Positions 15,762 through 24,751 of a DNA stretch of 64,000 nt are shown here, piece after piece; positions within the stretch are counted from its first letter, which is position 1, and every line of letters starts with the position of its first letter. The notes below the pieces were generated by a model, which saw only the letters and a list, made by a program, of their open reading frames with translations, did not search any database and was not told the DNA's origin. Source of the DNA: UBA5066 sp046331465 (GTDB lineage Bacteria; Acidobacteriota; Thermoanaerobaculia; UBA5066); assembly GCA_046331465.1 (NCBI GenBank), contig JAXLQV010000001.1:868001-932000 (forward strand), given 5' to 3'. A program made the position numbers and the translations under genes.

Positions 15762-16919
15762 CTAACCGACCTGCCGGAGGCCGTCGGGGATGGAGCGGCG
15801 GGCGGAGCGGACGGCCGGGACGATCCCGGCGACGAGGCCGACGAAGAGCGTGACGCCGATCCCGGTCAGGAGGACCTCGGGGAAGAGCTGCATGCCGGCG
15901 GCGAAGCCGGCCATCGGCGAGCTCAGGAGCCCCTCCTTTAGGACGGGGAAGGCGAGGCGGAAGAGGCCGAGGCCGACGAACGCGCCCGTCGCCGAGAGGA
16001 GGAGGCTCTCGGCGAGGATGAGCGTCAGGATGAGCGGCCTGCCGAAGCCGAGCGTCCGGAGGACGGCGATCTCGGTGACGCGCTCGCGCGCGGCCATCGC
16101 CATCGTGTTCGCCGAGATGAGGAGGATGACGAGGGCGATCGCGGTGGAGATCCCCGTGACGACCGCCTTCACGTTCCCGAGCATCGAGACGAAGCCGTTC
16201 TGGAACTCCTTCTCGGTCTCCGTCTTCGTCGGGAAGGAGGAGTTCTCGAACATCGCGTCGATCTCGCGCGGGAGCCGCTGGACGGCCTCGACGGACGCGG
16301 CCTTGATGAAGAACGTCCCGACCTGCCCCTTCGCCCAGGGTACGCCTTCCTCGATCGCCTTCCGGTCGAAGTAGACGCCGGATTCGTCGGGGCCGCGGTA
16401 GACGGCACGGACGGTCAGCTCCAGCCGCGTCGGGTAGAAGTCGCCCTGGAGGACGAACGTGTCGCCGAGCTTCCAGCCGTAGCGCTTCGCGAGGCGCTCG
16501 CCGACGAGGGCGCCCTTCCGGTCCGAGGTCCAGCCGGCGGCGCTCCCTCCCACGATCGTGATCTCGTCGAAGATGCGGAGGAGACTCTCCGGCTCGCACC
16601 CGAAGCGGGCGAACATGTTCTCGGGACGGTTGTCCTTGTACTGCCCGCCGAACCAGTTGAGGATCGTCACTTCCTTCACGCCGGGCAGCTGCGCGATCCG
16701 CTCCCTGTACGCCTCGGGGATGAAGTTCGCGAGCGAGACCCTGTGCCGCACGACGAGTCGGTACATCCCCCTCCCGCCCGAAGTGTCCGCGTCGAGCGCC
16801 GCGAGGAGCGTGCCGAGGACGCAGATGACGAAGAAGGGGAGGACGATCGAGGCGATCGTCAGGATCGACCGCGTCTTCTTCCTGAAGAGGCTCCTGAGGA
16901 CGTAGGGGACGAACTTCAT
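15762..16919 (-). CDS. ABC transporter permease, MacB/FtsX type (second permease)
   Basis: 385 residues, starting MKFVPYVLRSLFRKKTRS. Same plan as its neighbours: one N-terminal helix, a periplasmic domain with VRHRVSLANFIPEAYRERI and LNWFGGQYKDN, then three C-terminal helices with ERVTEIAVLRTLGFGR. It is strikingly similar along its length to the next upstream permease, so the pair arose by tandem duplication. The ATG at 16919 matches the start of the paralogue. Gaps to neighbours are 13 and 17 bases. Confidence 0.92.
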   Translation of the reverse strand: MKFVPYVLRSLFRKKTRSILTIASIVLPFFVICVLGTLLAALDADTSGGRGMYRLVVRHRVSLANFIPEAYRERIAQLPGVKEVTILNWFGGQYKDNRPENMFARFGCEPESLLRIFDEITIVGGSAAGWTSDRKGALVGERLAKRYGWKLGDTFVLQGDFYPTRLELTVRAVYRGPDESGVYFDRKAIEEGVPWAKGQVGTFFIKAASVEAVQRLPREIDAMFENSSFPTKTETEKEFQNGFVSMLGNVKAVVTGISTAIALVILLISANTMAMAARERVTEIAVLRTLGFGRPLILTLILAESLLLSATGAFVGLGLFRLAFPVLKEGLLSSPMAGFAAGMQLFPEVLLTGIGVTLFVGLVAGIVPAVRSARRSIPDGLRQVG

Positions 16920-16936
16920 GGCTGCGCTGCCGGCGG

Positions 16937-18097
16937 CTACGCCACCTGGCGGAGGCCTTCGGTGATCGGGCGCGTGGCCGAGCGGATCGCGGGGACGAGG
17001 CCGGCGAAGAGGCCGACGGCGACCGTCACGCCGAACCCGAGGAGGAGGACCTCGGGGAAGAGCTTCACGCCGGCGGCGAAGGCCCCCATCGGGGAGTTCA
17101 CGAGCCCCTCCCGGAAGCCCGGGAGCATCAGGACGAAGAGGCCGAGGCCGAGGAGGCCCCCGAAGAGGGAGAGCGCGAGGCTCTCGCCCAGGACGAGGCC
17201 GAGGATCTTCTCCTTCCCGAAGCCGAGGACGCGGAAGACGGCGATCTCGGTGACCCGCTCGCGGGCCGCCATCGCCATCGTGTTCGCCGCGATGAGGAGG
17301 ATGACGACGCCGATGATCGTCGTGATCGACCCGACGAGGAGCTTCACGTTCCCGAGCATCGAGACCCACATGGCCTGGAACTCCTTCTCCGTCTCGCTCC
17401 GCGTCGGGAAGGAGGAGTTCTCGAACATCGCGTCGATCTGCTTCGGCACCCGCTCGGTGGCGGCGAGGGAGTCGGCCTTCAGCCAGTACCAGCCGACGTA
17501 GCCCTTCACCCGCGGGAGGGCCTCCTCGATCGCCTGGTGGTGGAAGTAGACGCCGCTCTCGTCGGGCGCCGCGTAGACGGCGCGGATCGTCAGCTCGAGC
17601 GTGATCGGGTAGATGTCCCCCTTGAAGGAGACCTTCTGCCCGAGCGTCCAGCCGAAGCGCTTCATGAGCTGCCGTCCGACGAGGAGGCCGGAGCGGTCGC
17701 CGACCCAGTCGGCCTCGCTCCCCTCGACGACCTTCGCCTCGTCGAAGACCTTGAGGAGCCGGTCGGCGTCGGACGTGGAGAAGCGGGCGAACTGGTTCTT
17801 CGCCGACTGGTCGACGTACGACCCGCCGAACCAGTTCATCCGGAGCGTCTCGACGACGCCGGGGAGGTTCCGGATCTTCGGGTCGTAGGCGCCCGGGAGC
17901 CAGTTCGTGATGGAGACCTTGTGCCGGACGATGAGCCGGTACATCCCCTTCCCGCCGGAGGGGTCCGAGTCGAGGGCCCGAAGGAGCGTCCCGAGGATGC
18001 AGATCACGAAGAGCGGCAGGACGATCGAGCCGATCGTCAGCGCCGAGCGCGTCTTCTTCCTCAGGAGGTTCTTCAGGACGAGCGGGAGGAGCTTCAC
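16937..18097 (-). CDS. ABC transporter permease, MacB/FtsX type (first permease)
   Basis: 386 residues, starting MKLLPLVLKNLLRKKTRS. N-terminal helix, periplasmic domain containing VRHKVSITNWLPGAYDP and MNWFGGSYVDQ, and three C-terminal helices with ERVTEIAVFRVLGFGKEKIL. Tandem paralogue of the 15762-16919 product. It follows the ATPase gene by 2 bases, so translation is probably coupled. Confidence 0.92.
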   Translation of the reverse strand: MKLLPLVLKNLLRKKTRSALTIGSIVLPLFVICILGTLLRALDSDPSGGKGMYRLIVRHKVSITNWLPGAYDPKIRNLPGVVETLRMNWFGGSYVDQSAKNQFARFSTSDADRLLKVFDEAKVVEGSEADWVGDRSGLLVGRQLMKRFGWTLGQKVSFKGDIYPITLELTIRAVYAAPDESGVYFHHQAIEEALPRVKGYVGWYWLKADSLAATERVPKQIDAMFENSSFPTRSETEKEFQAMWVSMLGNVKLLVGSITTIIGVVILLIAANTMAMAARERVTEIAVFRVLGFGKEKILGLVLGESLALSLFGGLLGLGLFVLMLPGFREGLVNSPMGAFAAGVKLFPEVLLLGFGVTVAVGLFAGLVPAIRSATRPITEGLRQVA

Positions 18098-18099
18098 GC

Positions 18100-18846
18100 C
18101 TACTTCCCGGCGGCGATCGCCGCGGCGGCCGCGACCCCGATCTCTCCCGTCGCCTCCTTCGCCCGGATGTCCTCCTTGAGGACCCCCTTGTCGAGGTGGA
18201 CGAGGCGGTGCGCCCGGGCCGCCGCCTTCGGGTCGTGCGTCACCATGACGATCGTCTTGCCGAACTCGGCGTGGAGGCGCTCGAGGAGGACGAGGATCTC
18301 CTCGCCCGACTTCGCGTCGAGGTCGCCCGTCGGCTCGTCGGCGACGAGGAGCGACGGGTCGGTCGCGATGGCGCGCGCGATGGCGACGCGCTGCTCCTGC
18401 CCGCCCGAGAGCTGCCGCGGGTAGTGGTCCATCCGGTCGGAGAGGCCCACGACGCCGAGCGCCGTCTCGGCCTGCCTGCGCCGCTCCTTCTTGCCGAGCC
18501 GGGTCAGGAGGAGCGGGAGCTCGACGTTCTCGAACGCCGTCAGGACCGGCACGAGGTTGTAGAGCTGGAAGATGAACCCGACGTTCTCGCTCCGCCAGCG
18601 GGCGAGCGCCCCCTCGCCCATCGCGGAGACCTCGGCCTCGCCGACGACGATCCGACCGCTCGTCGGGCGGTCGATGCCGGCGACGAGGTTGAGGAGGGTC
18701 GTCTTCCCGGAGCCCGAAGGGCCCATGAGGGCGACGAAGTCCCCCTTCTCAACGGCGAGGGAGAGGCCGTCGAGGACGGTGAGGACCTGCGTGTCGCGTG
18801 TGTATTGCTTGACGACGTTCTCGATCCGGATGAGGGGTTCGGCCAT
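18100..18846 (-). CDS. ABC transporter ATP-binding protein, LolD/MacB type
   Basis: 248 residues, cytosolic ATPase subunit. Walker A GPSGSGKTTLL (near residue 40), Q-loop FIFQLYNLVPVLTAFENVE, signature LSGGQEQRVAIARA and Walker B LLVADEPTGDLD, then the H-loop VMVTHDP. The sequence falls in the LolD/MacB/FtsE group, which pairs with four-helix FtsX-type permeases. It has a short Ala-rich C-terminal tail. It lies between the adaptor gene (10-base gap upstream) and the permeases. Confidence 0.95.
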   Translation of the reverse strand: MAEPLIRIENVVKQYTRDTQVLTVLDGLSLAVEKGDFVALMGPSGSGKTTLLNLVAGIDRPTSGRIVVGEAEVSAMGEGALARWRSENVGFIFQLYNLVPVLTAFENVELPLLLTRLGKKERRRQAETALGVVGLSDRMDHYPRQLSGGQEQRVAIARAIATDPSLLVADEPTGDLDAKSGEEILVLLERLHAEFGKTIVMVTHDPKAAARAHRLVHLDKGVLKEDIRAKEATGEIGVAAAAAIAAGK

Positions 18847-18856
18847 CGCTTCCTCG

Positions 18857-20071
18857 TCAGTCCTTCTTCACGCGGATCTTCTGCTCCGCCCGCCACTTCA
18901 CGTTCGACCCCGCTGCCTCGGCGACGATCTCCTCGCCGCCGGAGACCCCGGAGGCGACCTCCACCTGGCTCCCCGCCGCCGCGCCGATCGCGAGGGGCCG
19001 GAAGAGGGCCTCTCCCTCCTTCACGAGGAGGACCCCCTTCTTCCCGTCGACCTCGACGACGGACGCGGCCGGGACCATCACCTTCGGCTTCGCCTCCGTG
19101 TCGACCTTCGTCTCGGGGTTCAGGAAGACGACGCGGCACGACATCTCGGGGAGGACCCGGGCGTCCCGGTCGAGGATCTCGATCTTCACCTTCACGGAGC
19201 CCTTCTGCCGGTCCGCGGTCGGCACGATCTGCCGGAGACGGGCCTTGTAGGGCCTGTCGGGATACGCGTCGAGGGCCACCTCGGCCGGCTGGCCGATGGA
19301 GAGCCGCCCGAGGTTCTGCTCGTTGATGTCGGCCTCCATCTCGAGGGAGCCGAGGTCGACGATGACGGCGAACGTCGCCCCCGCCGACCCGGCGCCGCCG
19401 AAGCCCTGCGGGGCGACCGTCTCTCCGACGAACGCTTTCTTCACCGTCACGACGCCGTCGATCGGCGCGTAGATCTCCGAGTTCTTGATGAGCTCCTCGA
19501 CGTAGCGCACCTGCGCTTCGATCGAGGAGACCTGCGCCTCGAGCGCCTTCACGCGGGAGTCGGCCGCGTCGAAGGCCTGCTGGCTCCCGACCTGGTCCTT
19601 CAGGAGGGCGGCGGCGCGCTGCTTCTCGATCCGGGCGTTCGCGAGCTCGGCGAGCGCCTGCTCGCGCGAGGCGGAGTACTGCTTCCGCTGCGCCTCGAGC
19701 TCCTGCGACTCGAGGCGCGCGACGAGCTCGCCCTTCCGGACCTTCTGCCCTTCCTCGAGGTTCATCCAGGCGACGCGCCCGACCGACTTCGGGGAGATCT
19801 CGGCCTTGCTCCGCGCGACGATGTAGCCGGAGGCGGTGAGGACGGTCGAGGCCTGCGTCGGCGTCACGAGGGCGACGCGGGTGACGGAGACCTCGGGGGC
19901 GCGGAAGGTGGCGCCCGTCGCCTTCCCCCAGACGAGGACGGCGGCGAGGACGACGACGATCGCCGTCGCGACGGCGGGCAGGACCCAGCGGCCCCGGTCG
20001 GGGCGGGCTTCGCGCCGGATCTTCAGGGCGGAGAGGTCCGCGGTGCGGTTGCTCGGTTCGATCAGGCTCAT
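18857..20071 (-). CDS. Periplasmic adaptor (membrane fusion) protein of the ABC exporter, MacA-like
   Basis: 404 residues. A cytoplasmic N-terminus of about 30 residues leads into one membrane anchor (VLPAVATAIVVVLAAVLVWG). Then a biotinyl/lipoyl-like domain split by a long coiled-coil hairpin (residues about 125-200, SRVKALEAQVSSIEAQVRYV), a beta-barrel domain and a membrane-proximal domain (VVEVDGKKGVLLVKEG). MacA proteins bridge the inner-membrane exporter to an outer-membrane channel; none is encoded in this operon. First gene of the operon. The 84 bases upstream show no convincing promoter. Confidence 0.92.
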   Translation of the reverse strand: MSLIEPSNRTADLSALKIRREARPDRGRWVLPAVATAIVVVLAAVLVWGKATGATFRAPEVSVTRVALVTPTQASTVLTASGYIVARSKAEISPKSVGRVAWMNLEEGQKVRKGELVARLESQELEAQRKQYSASREQALAELANARIEKQRAAALLKDQVGSQQAFDAADSRVKALEAQVSSIEAQVRYVEELIKNSEIYAPIDGVVTVKKAFVGETVAPQGFGGAGSAGATFAVIVDLGSLEMEADINEQNLGRLSIGQPAEVALDAYPDRPYKARLRQIVPTADRQKGSVKVKIEILDRDARVLPEMSCRVVFLNPETKVDTEAKPKVMVPAASVVEVDGKKGVLLVKEGEALFRPLAIGAAAGSQVEVASGVSGGEEIVAEAAGSNVKWRAEQKIRVKKD

Positions 20072-20155
20072 CTCGCTCTCACGGAGGGACTTGCGTGCCG
20101 CAGGGGACCGCGCGCGGCAGCCCGGGACGACTCACCCTCCGGCTCTCTGGCCAAT

Positions 20156-21604
20156 CTACGGGTTCGGACGGGTCACGGTTTCAGCCGCCGACCGGGCCGC
20201 ACGGAGGGACGCGAGCAAGGCGTCGAGGTGCCGCTCCCCGGTCCGGAGGCTCCCGATCGCGGCGTGGAGGGCGTAGCGCCCCTTCACGACCCCGTGGGAG
20301 ATGAAGGAGCGCCCCTCCCGGTTGACCTCTTCCAGGACCCGCTGGTTGAGCGCGTCGCGCTCCGGCTCCGTGAGCCCCGCCGGGGCGAAGCGGAAGACGA
20401 CGACGGAGAAGAGGACCGGGGCGAGGATCTCGACGTCCGGCTCGCGGCGGAGGTCCCGCTCGAGGCGCGCGGCGAGGTCGACGTGGCTCCGGAGCCGCTC
20501 GCGGAGCCCCTTCGCGCCGAAGGTCCGCAGCAGGATCCACGCCTTCAGCGCCCGGAAGCGGCGGCCGAGCTGGATGCCGTAGTCCATGTACTCCCGCACC
20601 CCCGCGCTCCCCTCGGGCGTCTCGAGGTAGGTCGGGACGACGGAGAACGCGCGGCGGACGCGCTCCATCCGCCGGAAGAAGAGGCCGGTGCACTCGAGCG
20701 GGAGGAAGAGCCACTTGTGGGGGTTCCAGACGATCGAGTCGGCCTCTTCCCAGCCCGCGAAGAGGGGCCGCTTCTCGGGCAGCGAGGCCGCGGCCCCGGC
20801 GTACGCGGCGTCGACGTGCATCCAGAGCCCCTCCCGCCGGCAGAGGGCGGCGACGGCGGGGAGCGGGTCGACGGAGGCGACGGCGGTCGTCCCGGCCGTC
20901 GCGACGACGGCGATCGGTCGGCGTCCCGCCGCGCGGTCGGCCGCGATCGCCGCCTCGAGCGCGGCGACGTCCATCCGGTGCTCCGCGTCGGTCGGGACCT
21001 TCCGGAGACCGGAGGTCCCGAGGCCGAGGACGACGCACGCCTTGTCGATCGAGGAGTGGGCGAGCTCGGAGCAGTAGACGACCGCGGGCGGAAGTCCCGA
21101 GAGGCCCGTCTTCCTCACGTCGGGGAAGGCCTGCTCGCGCGCGGCGGCGAGGGCGATGAGCGAGGCGGCCGAGGCGGTGTCGGCGAGCTGCCCGTCGAAC
21201 TCCGCCGGGAGGCCGACGAGGTTCGCGAGCCAGCGGACCATCGCCTGCTCCATCTCGTTCGAGGCGGGAGACGTGCGCCAGAGGATGCCGACCTGGTTGT
21301 AGCCGGCCGCGAGCGTCTCGCCGACGATTCCCGGCACGGAGCCGTTCGTCGCGAAGTAGGCCATGAAGCCGGGGTGCTGCCAGTGGGTCAGGTTCGGCTC
21401 GACGAGCCGGTCGAGGTCGCGCTCGATCGCCTCCCACGGCTCGGGCTCCTCGGGGGCCTCGGGGGGGAACTGCGCGACGACCTCGCCCGGTTTCGTCCGG
21501 GCGAGGACGGGGCGGCTCTCGATCGTCTCGAGGTAGCGGGCGAGGCGCTCCACGGCGGCGCCGCCCCAGGCCCGAAGGGTGTCGGGAGAGAAGTCTCCGT
21601 TCAT
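20156..21604 (-). CDS. PLP-dependent group II amino-acid decarboxylase
   Basis: 482 residues. Fold type I PLP enzyme of the aromatic-L-amino-acid/glutamate decarboxylase group. It shows HPGFMAYFATNGSVPGIVGE near residue 80, the PLP ring-stacking region AHSSIDKA, the phosphate-binding ATAGTT, the cofactor Asp in HVDAAYAG, and the Schiff-base Lys in NPHKWLFLPLECTG. The arrangement favours aromatic amino acids, but substrate specificity cannot be read with certainty. Start at 21604 is set by a TAGACT -10 seven bases upstream. No transporter or pathway partner is adjacent; a polytopic membrane protein gene lies immediately upstream. Confidence 0.9.
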   Translation of the reverse strand: MNGDFSPDTLRAWGGAAVERLARYLETIESRPVLARTKPGEVVAQFPPEAPEEPEPWEAIERDLDRLVEPNLTHWQHPGFMAYFATNGSVPGIVGETLAAGYNQVGILWRTSPASNEMEQAMVRWLANLVGLPAEFDGQLADTASAASLIALAAAREQAFPDVRKTGLSGLPPAVVYCSELAHSSIDKACVVLGLGTSGLRKVPTDAEHRMDVAALEAAIAADRAAGRRPIAVVATAGTTAVASVDPLPAVAALCRREGLWMHVDAAYAGAAASLPEKRPLFAGWEEADSIVWNPHKWLFLPLECTGLFFRRMERVRRAFSVVPTYLETPEGSAGVREYMDYGIQLGRRFRALKAWILLRTFGAKGLRERLRSHVDLAARLERDLRREPDVEILAPVLFSVVVFRFAPAGLTEPERDALNQRVLEEVNREGRSFISHGVVKGRYALHAAIGSLRTGERHLDALLASLRAARSAAETVTRPNP

Positions 21605-21611
21605 GAAACGG

Positions 21612-21617
21612 AGTCTA
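21612..21617 (-). promoter_or_regulatory. -10 element for leaderless decarboxylase mRNA
   Basis: TAGACT on the minus strand, preceded by AAA, seven bases before the ATG at 21604. No Shine-Dalgarno. Confidence 0.5.
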
Positions 21618-21660
21618 TTTCGATCGGGCGATGGGGCCCAGCCGGGCGTATCGCGCCCTG

Positions 21661-22821
21661 CTAGGTCAGCTTCAGCTCCTTGCGGAGCTGCTCGCTCTTG
21701 CCGGGCCTCCAGATGAACTGGTCGACCCAGTAGTGGTGCATCGAGAAGCCGATGAAGGCCCCGACGAGGAGGTCGCTCCACTTCATCTGCCCGAAGAGCG
21801 TCATCGCTCCCGTGGGGGCGATGAACGGGGAGCAGCCGGGGAAGAGCTCGAGGCCGCAGCCGAGGAACCGGAAGAAGGCGGCCGAGCCGATCGCCGCGAC
21901 GGCATAGACCGCGAAGCTCGACGACACCTTCGCCGCGAGCCCGAAGCGCGACGGGTCGACGCCCGGCGCGTAGTACCGGTTGCGGTTGTGGAACCAGACG
22001 ATCGCGTGGTACTGCAGGTCATGGAAGATCGTCACGAACGCGGCGAAGCCGAGGAGCGGCGCCGTGAGGACCGCGTCCCAGAGGCAGATGATCGCGTAGA
22101 GCGGGACGACGGAGAGAAGGAAGAGGAGCTTCGGTCCGTTGAGCGTCTCGCCCCGCCGCCACTTCGCGACCTGCCGGACGACGTAGGTGGCGACGAGCGC
22201 CGCGAAGGCGATCTCGAGCCCCCGGACGATCAGCATCTCGGCGCCGGGCGTCGGGCCGAGGCCGAACTGCGGCCGCGCCTCGGGGTGGCGCAGCGCGAAC
22301 GCGCCGAACGGCAGGAGGAGGCCGCCGTAGAGGAGCGCGGAGTCGAGCTTCAGGTCGAAGGCGTCGGTCTCGCCCCCCTTGCGCTCGTAGAGGCGGAGGA
22401 AGCCGAAGTGCTGCCGCACGACGTGCCAGTAGGCCCAGATGTTGAAGAGGAGGAGGAACGTCGTCCAGGGCGTCCGGTACGAGGCGACGCCCGCGCTGTA
22501 GAGAAGGTAGGAGACGCCGACGACGGCGGGGCCGACGAGGAACCAGGCGAGGCTCGCGAGGAGGAGAGTCCGGCGCCCCTTCATCTCCTCCCGGTCCATG
22601 TAGGTCCGGCTGAACGTCGAGAAGAAGTGCGGGCTGTCGAGGACGACGACCCAGGCGAACCAGACCGCGATCATGTCGACGTGGAAGCCGGCGTGGGCGG
22701 CGAGGAGGGCGTAGGCGGCGAGGCACCCCCCGATGAACCAGAGGAGGTCGACCCGCGGGCTGACGATCCACTTCATCGAAAAGCGGGGTCCGAGCGTGGG
22801 GGCGATCGCGTCCGTCGTCAT
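21661..22821 (-). CDS. Polytopic His-rich membrane protein, uncharacterised (paralogue A)
   Basis: 386 residues, eight or more membrane helices. His/Asp/Arg motifs sit at helix ends: VLDSPHFFSTFSRTYMDREE, YWHVVRQHFGFLRLYERKGG, FHDLQYHAIVWFHNRNRYY and SMHHYWVDQFIWRPGKSEQL. Every motif has a counterpart in the protein at 25958-27061, so the two are diverged paralogues. The motifs recall membrane di-iron or carotenoid-cleaving Brp/Blh-type enzymes, but that is a guess. The ATG at 22821 is the first good start before the conserved region. Confidence 0.8.
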   Translation of the reverse strand: MTTDAIAPTLGPRFSMKWIVSPRVDLLWFIGGCLAAYALLAAHAGFHVDMIAVWFAWVVVLDSPHFFSTFSRTYMDREEMKGRRTLLLASLAWFLVGPAVVGVSYLLYSAGVASYRTPWTTFLLLFNIWAYWHVVRQHFGFLRLYERKGGETDAFDLKLDSALLYGGLLLPFGAFALRHPEARPQFGLGPTPGAEMLIVRGLEIAFAALVATYVVRQVAKWRRGETLNGPKLLFLLSVVPLYAIICLWDAVLTAPLLGFAAFVTIFHDLQYHAIVWFHNRNRYYAPGVDPSRFGLAAKVSSSFAVYAVAAIGSAAFFRFLGCGLELFPGCSPFIAPTGAMTLFGQMKWSDLLVGAFIGFSMHHYWVDQFIWRPGKSEQLRKELKLT

Positions 22822-22892
22822 GCGGCGGGTTTTGCCACAAACCCCGCGAATCCGGAAGTGCTGTGTCGCAGCGGGGCGCCGGGACAGGGCCG

Positions 22893-23978
22893 TCAGGAGC
22901 CGGCGGGTGGCCGGGCCGGAGCGCCCCCTCCTCCCGGTGCCAGGAGCGGCCGCGCGAACGGCCGGACGAGGAGCCCGAGGAGGCTCGGGGCGGGCCGGTT
23001 CGCCGACAGGACGCGGAGCCTCCGGACCTGCTCGGCGGCGAGGAGGAGCGTCGCGGCGAGGAGGAGCACGTCGAGGACGTCTCCCCCCTGGAGCGCGAGC
23101 CTCGCGGCCTGCGCCGGGGCGGTGAAGCCGGGGTAGACGAGGAGGAACCAGGCCGTCCTCTTCCCCCACGTGACGGGGGAGAAGCCCCGGCTCCTCCGGA
23201 GCTCCTCCTGCTCGGCCTCCGGGAGGAACGAGAGGAGCGGCTCGAGCATCAGGAAGCGGTCGTCGAGGCGCCGCGCCGTCGCCGGCTCGGCCGGGCCCGG
23301 CGGAGAAGGCTCCGGGCCGACGAGGCCCGTGACCCGGGCGAGAAGGTAGAGCGGGACCCCGAGGAGCGAGCCGACGGGGCGGTCCTGCGCAAGGACGACT
23401 CCGAGGCGGAGCAGGGACTCGGGAAGGAAGAACGAGACGAGGGGGAGGAGCGGCTCGAGGCCGAGGCAGGCCACCTGGAGGCCTGCGCCGAACCCCGCGG
23501 CGAGGGACATGACGACGGCGTACGTCCCGGCGGCGAACGGGACGAAGATCGACGCGAGCGTGAGGCGCGAGGCGCGGATCCCGAGCTCGAGCCCCAGGCG
23601 ATCCTGGACGCGCCCCGGGAGGAGCCCGACGACGGGCGAGAGGAGGAGGGCCGTCCAGCCCGCCACGTGGCGCCGGCCGACGTCGCGAGCGTCCGCCTCC
23701 CGTTCGACCTCGCTCGTCTCGTCGTACGGGAGGAGGACCCGGATCGCGTGCTGGTCGTCCCACCGGGCGAGCTCGTAGCGGACCCCGCCTTCGGGCCCGC
23801 GCTCGGCGACGACGACCTCCCAGAGCTCGTCCTCCCACCGGACGGCCGTCCCCGGGTGCATCGGGTTCCCCGGCGCGGCCGGGCGGCGTGCGACCCACGA
23901 TTTCGGCCGCGCGCACGTGAGGCGGAGGCGTCCGGGGGCTCCGGGCTCGAGTCGGTCCGTGCCGTGCGCCCTGGGCAT
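22893..23978 (-). CDS. Membrane protein with N-terminal soluble domain, unknown
   Basis: 361 residues. The first 95 residues are soluble and beta-rich (VRWEDELWEVVVAERGPEGG, WDDQHAIRVLLPYDETSEVE), reminiscent of a small barrel. The rest has five or six hydrophobic segments (about 105-120, 135-165, 175-200, 215-230, 285-305) and a Pro/Gly-rich C-terminus. The proximal TAGAGT -10 fixes the start at 23978. No family recognised; single gene. Confidence 0.72.
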   Translation of the reverse strand: MPRAHGTDRLEPGAPGRLRLTCARPKSWVARRPAAPGNPMHPGTAVRWEDELWEVVVAERGPEGGVRYELARWDDQHAIRVLLPYDETSEVEREADARDVGRRHVAGWTALLLSPVVGLLPGRVQDRLGLELGIRASRLTLASIFVPFAAGTYAVVMSLAAGFGAGLQVACLGLEPLLPLVSFFLPESLLRLGVVLAQDRPVGSLLGVPLYLLARVTGLVGPEPSPPGPAEPATARRLDDRFLMLEPLLSFLPEAEQEELRRSRGFSPVTWGKRTAWFLLVYPGFTAPAQAARLALQGGDVLDVLLLAATLLLAAEQVRRLRVLSANRPAPSLLGLLVRPFARPLLAPGGGGAPARPPAGS

Positions 23979-23986
23979 CTGCCCCG

Positions 23987-23992
23987 ACTCTA
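23987..23992 (-). promoter_or_regulatory. -10 element for a leaderless membrane-protein mRNA
   Basis: TAGAGT on the minus strand, eight bases before the ATG at 23978. Confidence 0.5.
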
Positions 23993-24016
23993 CGGCCGGG
24001 CCCGGCGGAAAGCGAA

Positions 24017-24048
24017 GCGCCCGCCCCGCCGGAGGGCGGAGCGGGCGC
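24017..24048 (-). terminator. Hairpin terminator of the barrel/Spy-like operon
   Basis: Arms 24017-24024 and 24041-24048 are perfect complements and the interior is largely self-complementary. On the minus strand it is followed by GCTTCGCTTTCC, a weak U-rich tail. Confidence 0.55.
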
Positions 24049-24069
24049 GGGCGCCGGGCCGGGGCCCGG

Positions 24070-24726
24070 TCAGAACTTGATGATCACTCCGACGTGCGTG
24101 TCGAACTGGTTGAGGTAGTTCGTGTAGTAGGCCTCGTAGCAGCCCCAGTAGGGGTCGCACCAGTAGTAGCCGCTGTCGGTGGAGTTGATGTAGACGGGCA
24201 TCCAGCGGAGGCCGGCGCGGATGCCGATGTTGTCGGAGATCGCGAACTTCGCGCCGCCGCCGAGGCTCATCGAGAAGCGGCTCACCGTGTCGAAGTTGTT
24301 CGTCGGGTTCAGGATCGTCGCGCCGAGGAGGAAGTCGAAGTAGCCGCGGACCCTGTCCCGGCTCCGGCCCGACTGCCAGAGGCCGCCGATCTGGATCGTG
24401 TCGACGCTCAGGTCGGCGAACTCCGGGTTCACGCCGGCCGGGGGATTGCCGTTGAAATTCGCCTTGAGCGTGCTCGACTGGTGGCTCCAGAGGAGCTCGA
24501 CGTTCCAGTTCGGCTGGAGGGCGTACTCGGCCGTCAGGCCGTAGCTGACCGCGCCCTGGGCCTTCACGGAGTCGACCTTTGCGCTGCCGTCGGTCGAGAC
24601 CGTGCTGTCGAAGCGGTAGCCGACGGTCGGCGTGATCTCGATCTTCTTCTCCTGGGCCAGGGCCACCGGGGCCGCGGCGACGGCGAGGAGGGCGACGAGG
24701 GCGAGGGACCTGGAAAACGTCTTCAT
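24070..24726 (-). CDS. Outer-membrane beta-barrel protein
   Basis: 218 residues. Signal peptide 1-24 (MKTFSRSLALVALLAVAAAP, cleavage after ALA). The mature part is a series of alternating amphipathic strands (TPTVGYRFDSTVS, YGLTAEYALQPNWNVELLW, IQIGGLWQSG, RGYFDFLLGATIL, MSLGGGAKFAI, IRAGLRWMPVYI) and it ends in the terminal Phe typical of barrels. About eight strands, OmpA/OmpW-like size. An unusual aromatic- and Cys-bearing extracellular loop (GYYWCDPYWGCYEAYY) may hold a disulfide. It follows the Spy-like gene by 25 bases, probably in one operon. Confidence 0.85.
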   Translation of the reverse strand: MKTFSRSLALVALLAVAAAPVALAQEKKIEITPTVGYRFDSTVSTDGSAKVDSVKAQGAVSYGLTAEYALQPNWNVELLWSHQSSTLKANFNGNPPAGVNPEFADLSVDTIQIGGLWQSGRSRDRVRGYFDFLLGATILNPTNNFDTVSRFSMSLGGGAKFAISDNIGIRAGLRWMPVYINSTDSGYYWCDPYWGCYEAYYTNYLNQFDTHVGVIIKF

Positions 24727-24751
24727 GCGTGTCTCCTTTTGAGTCGGCGTC

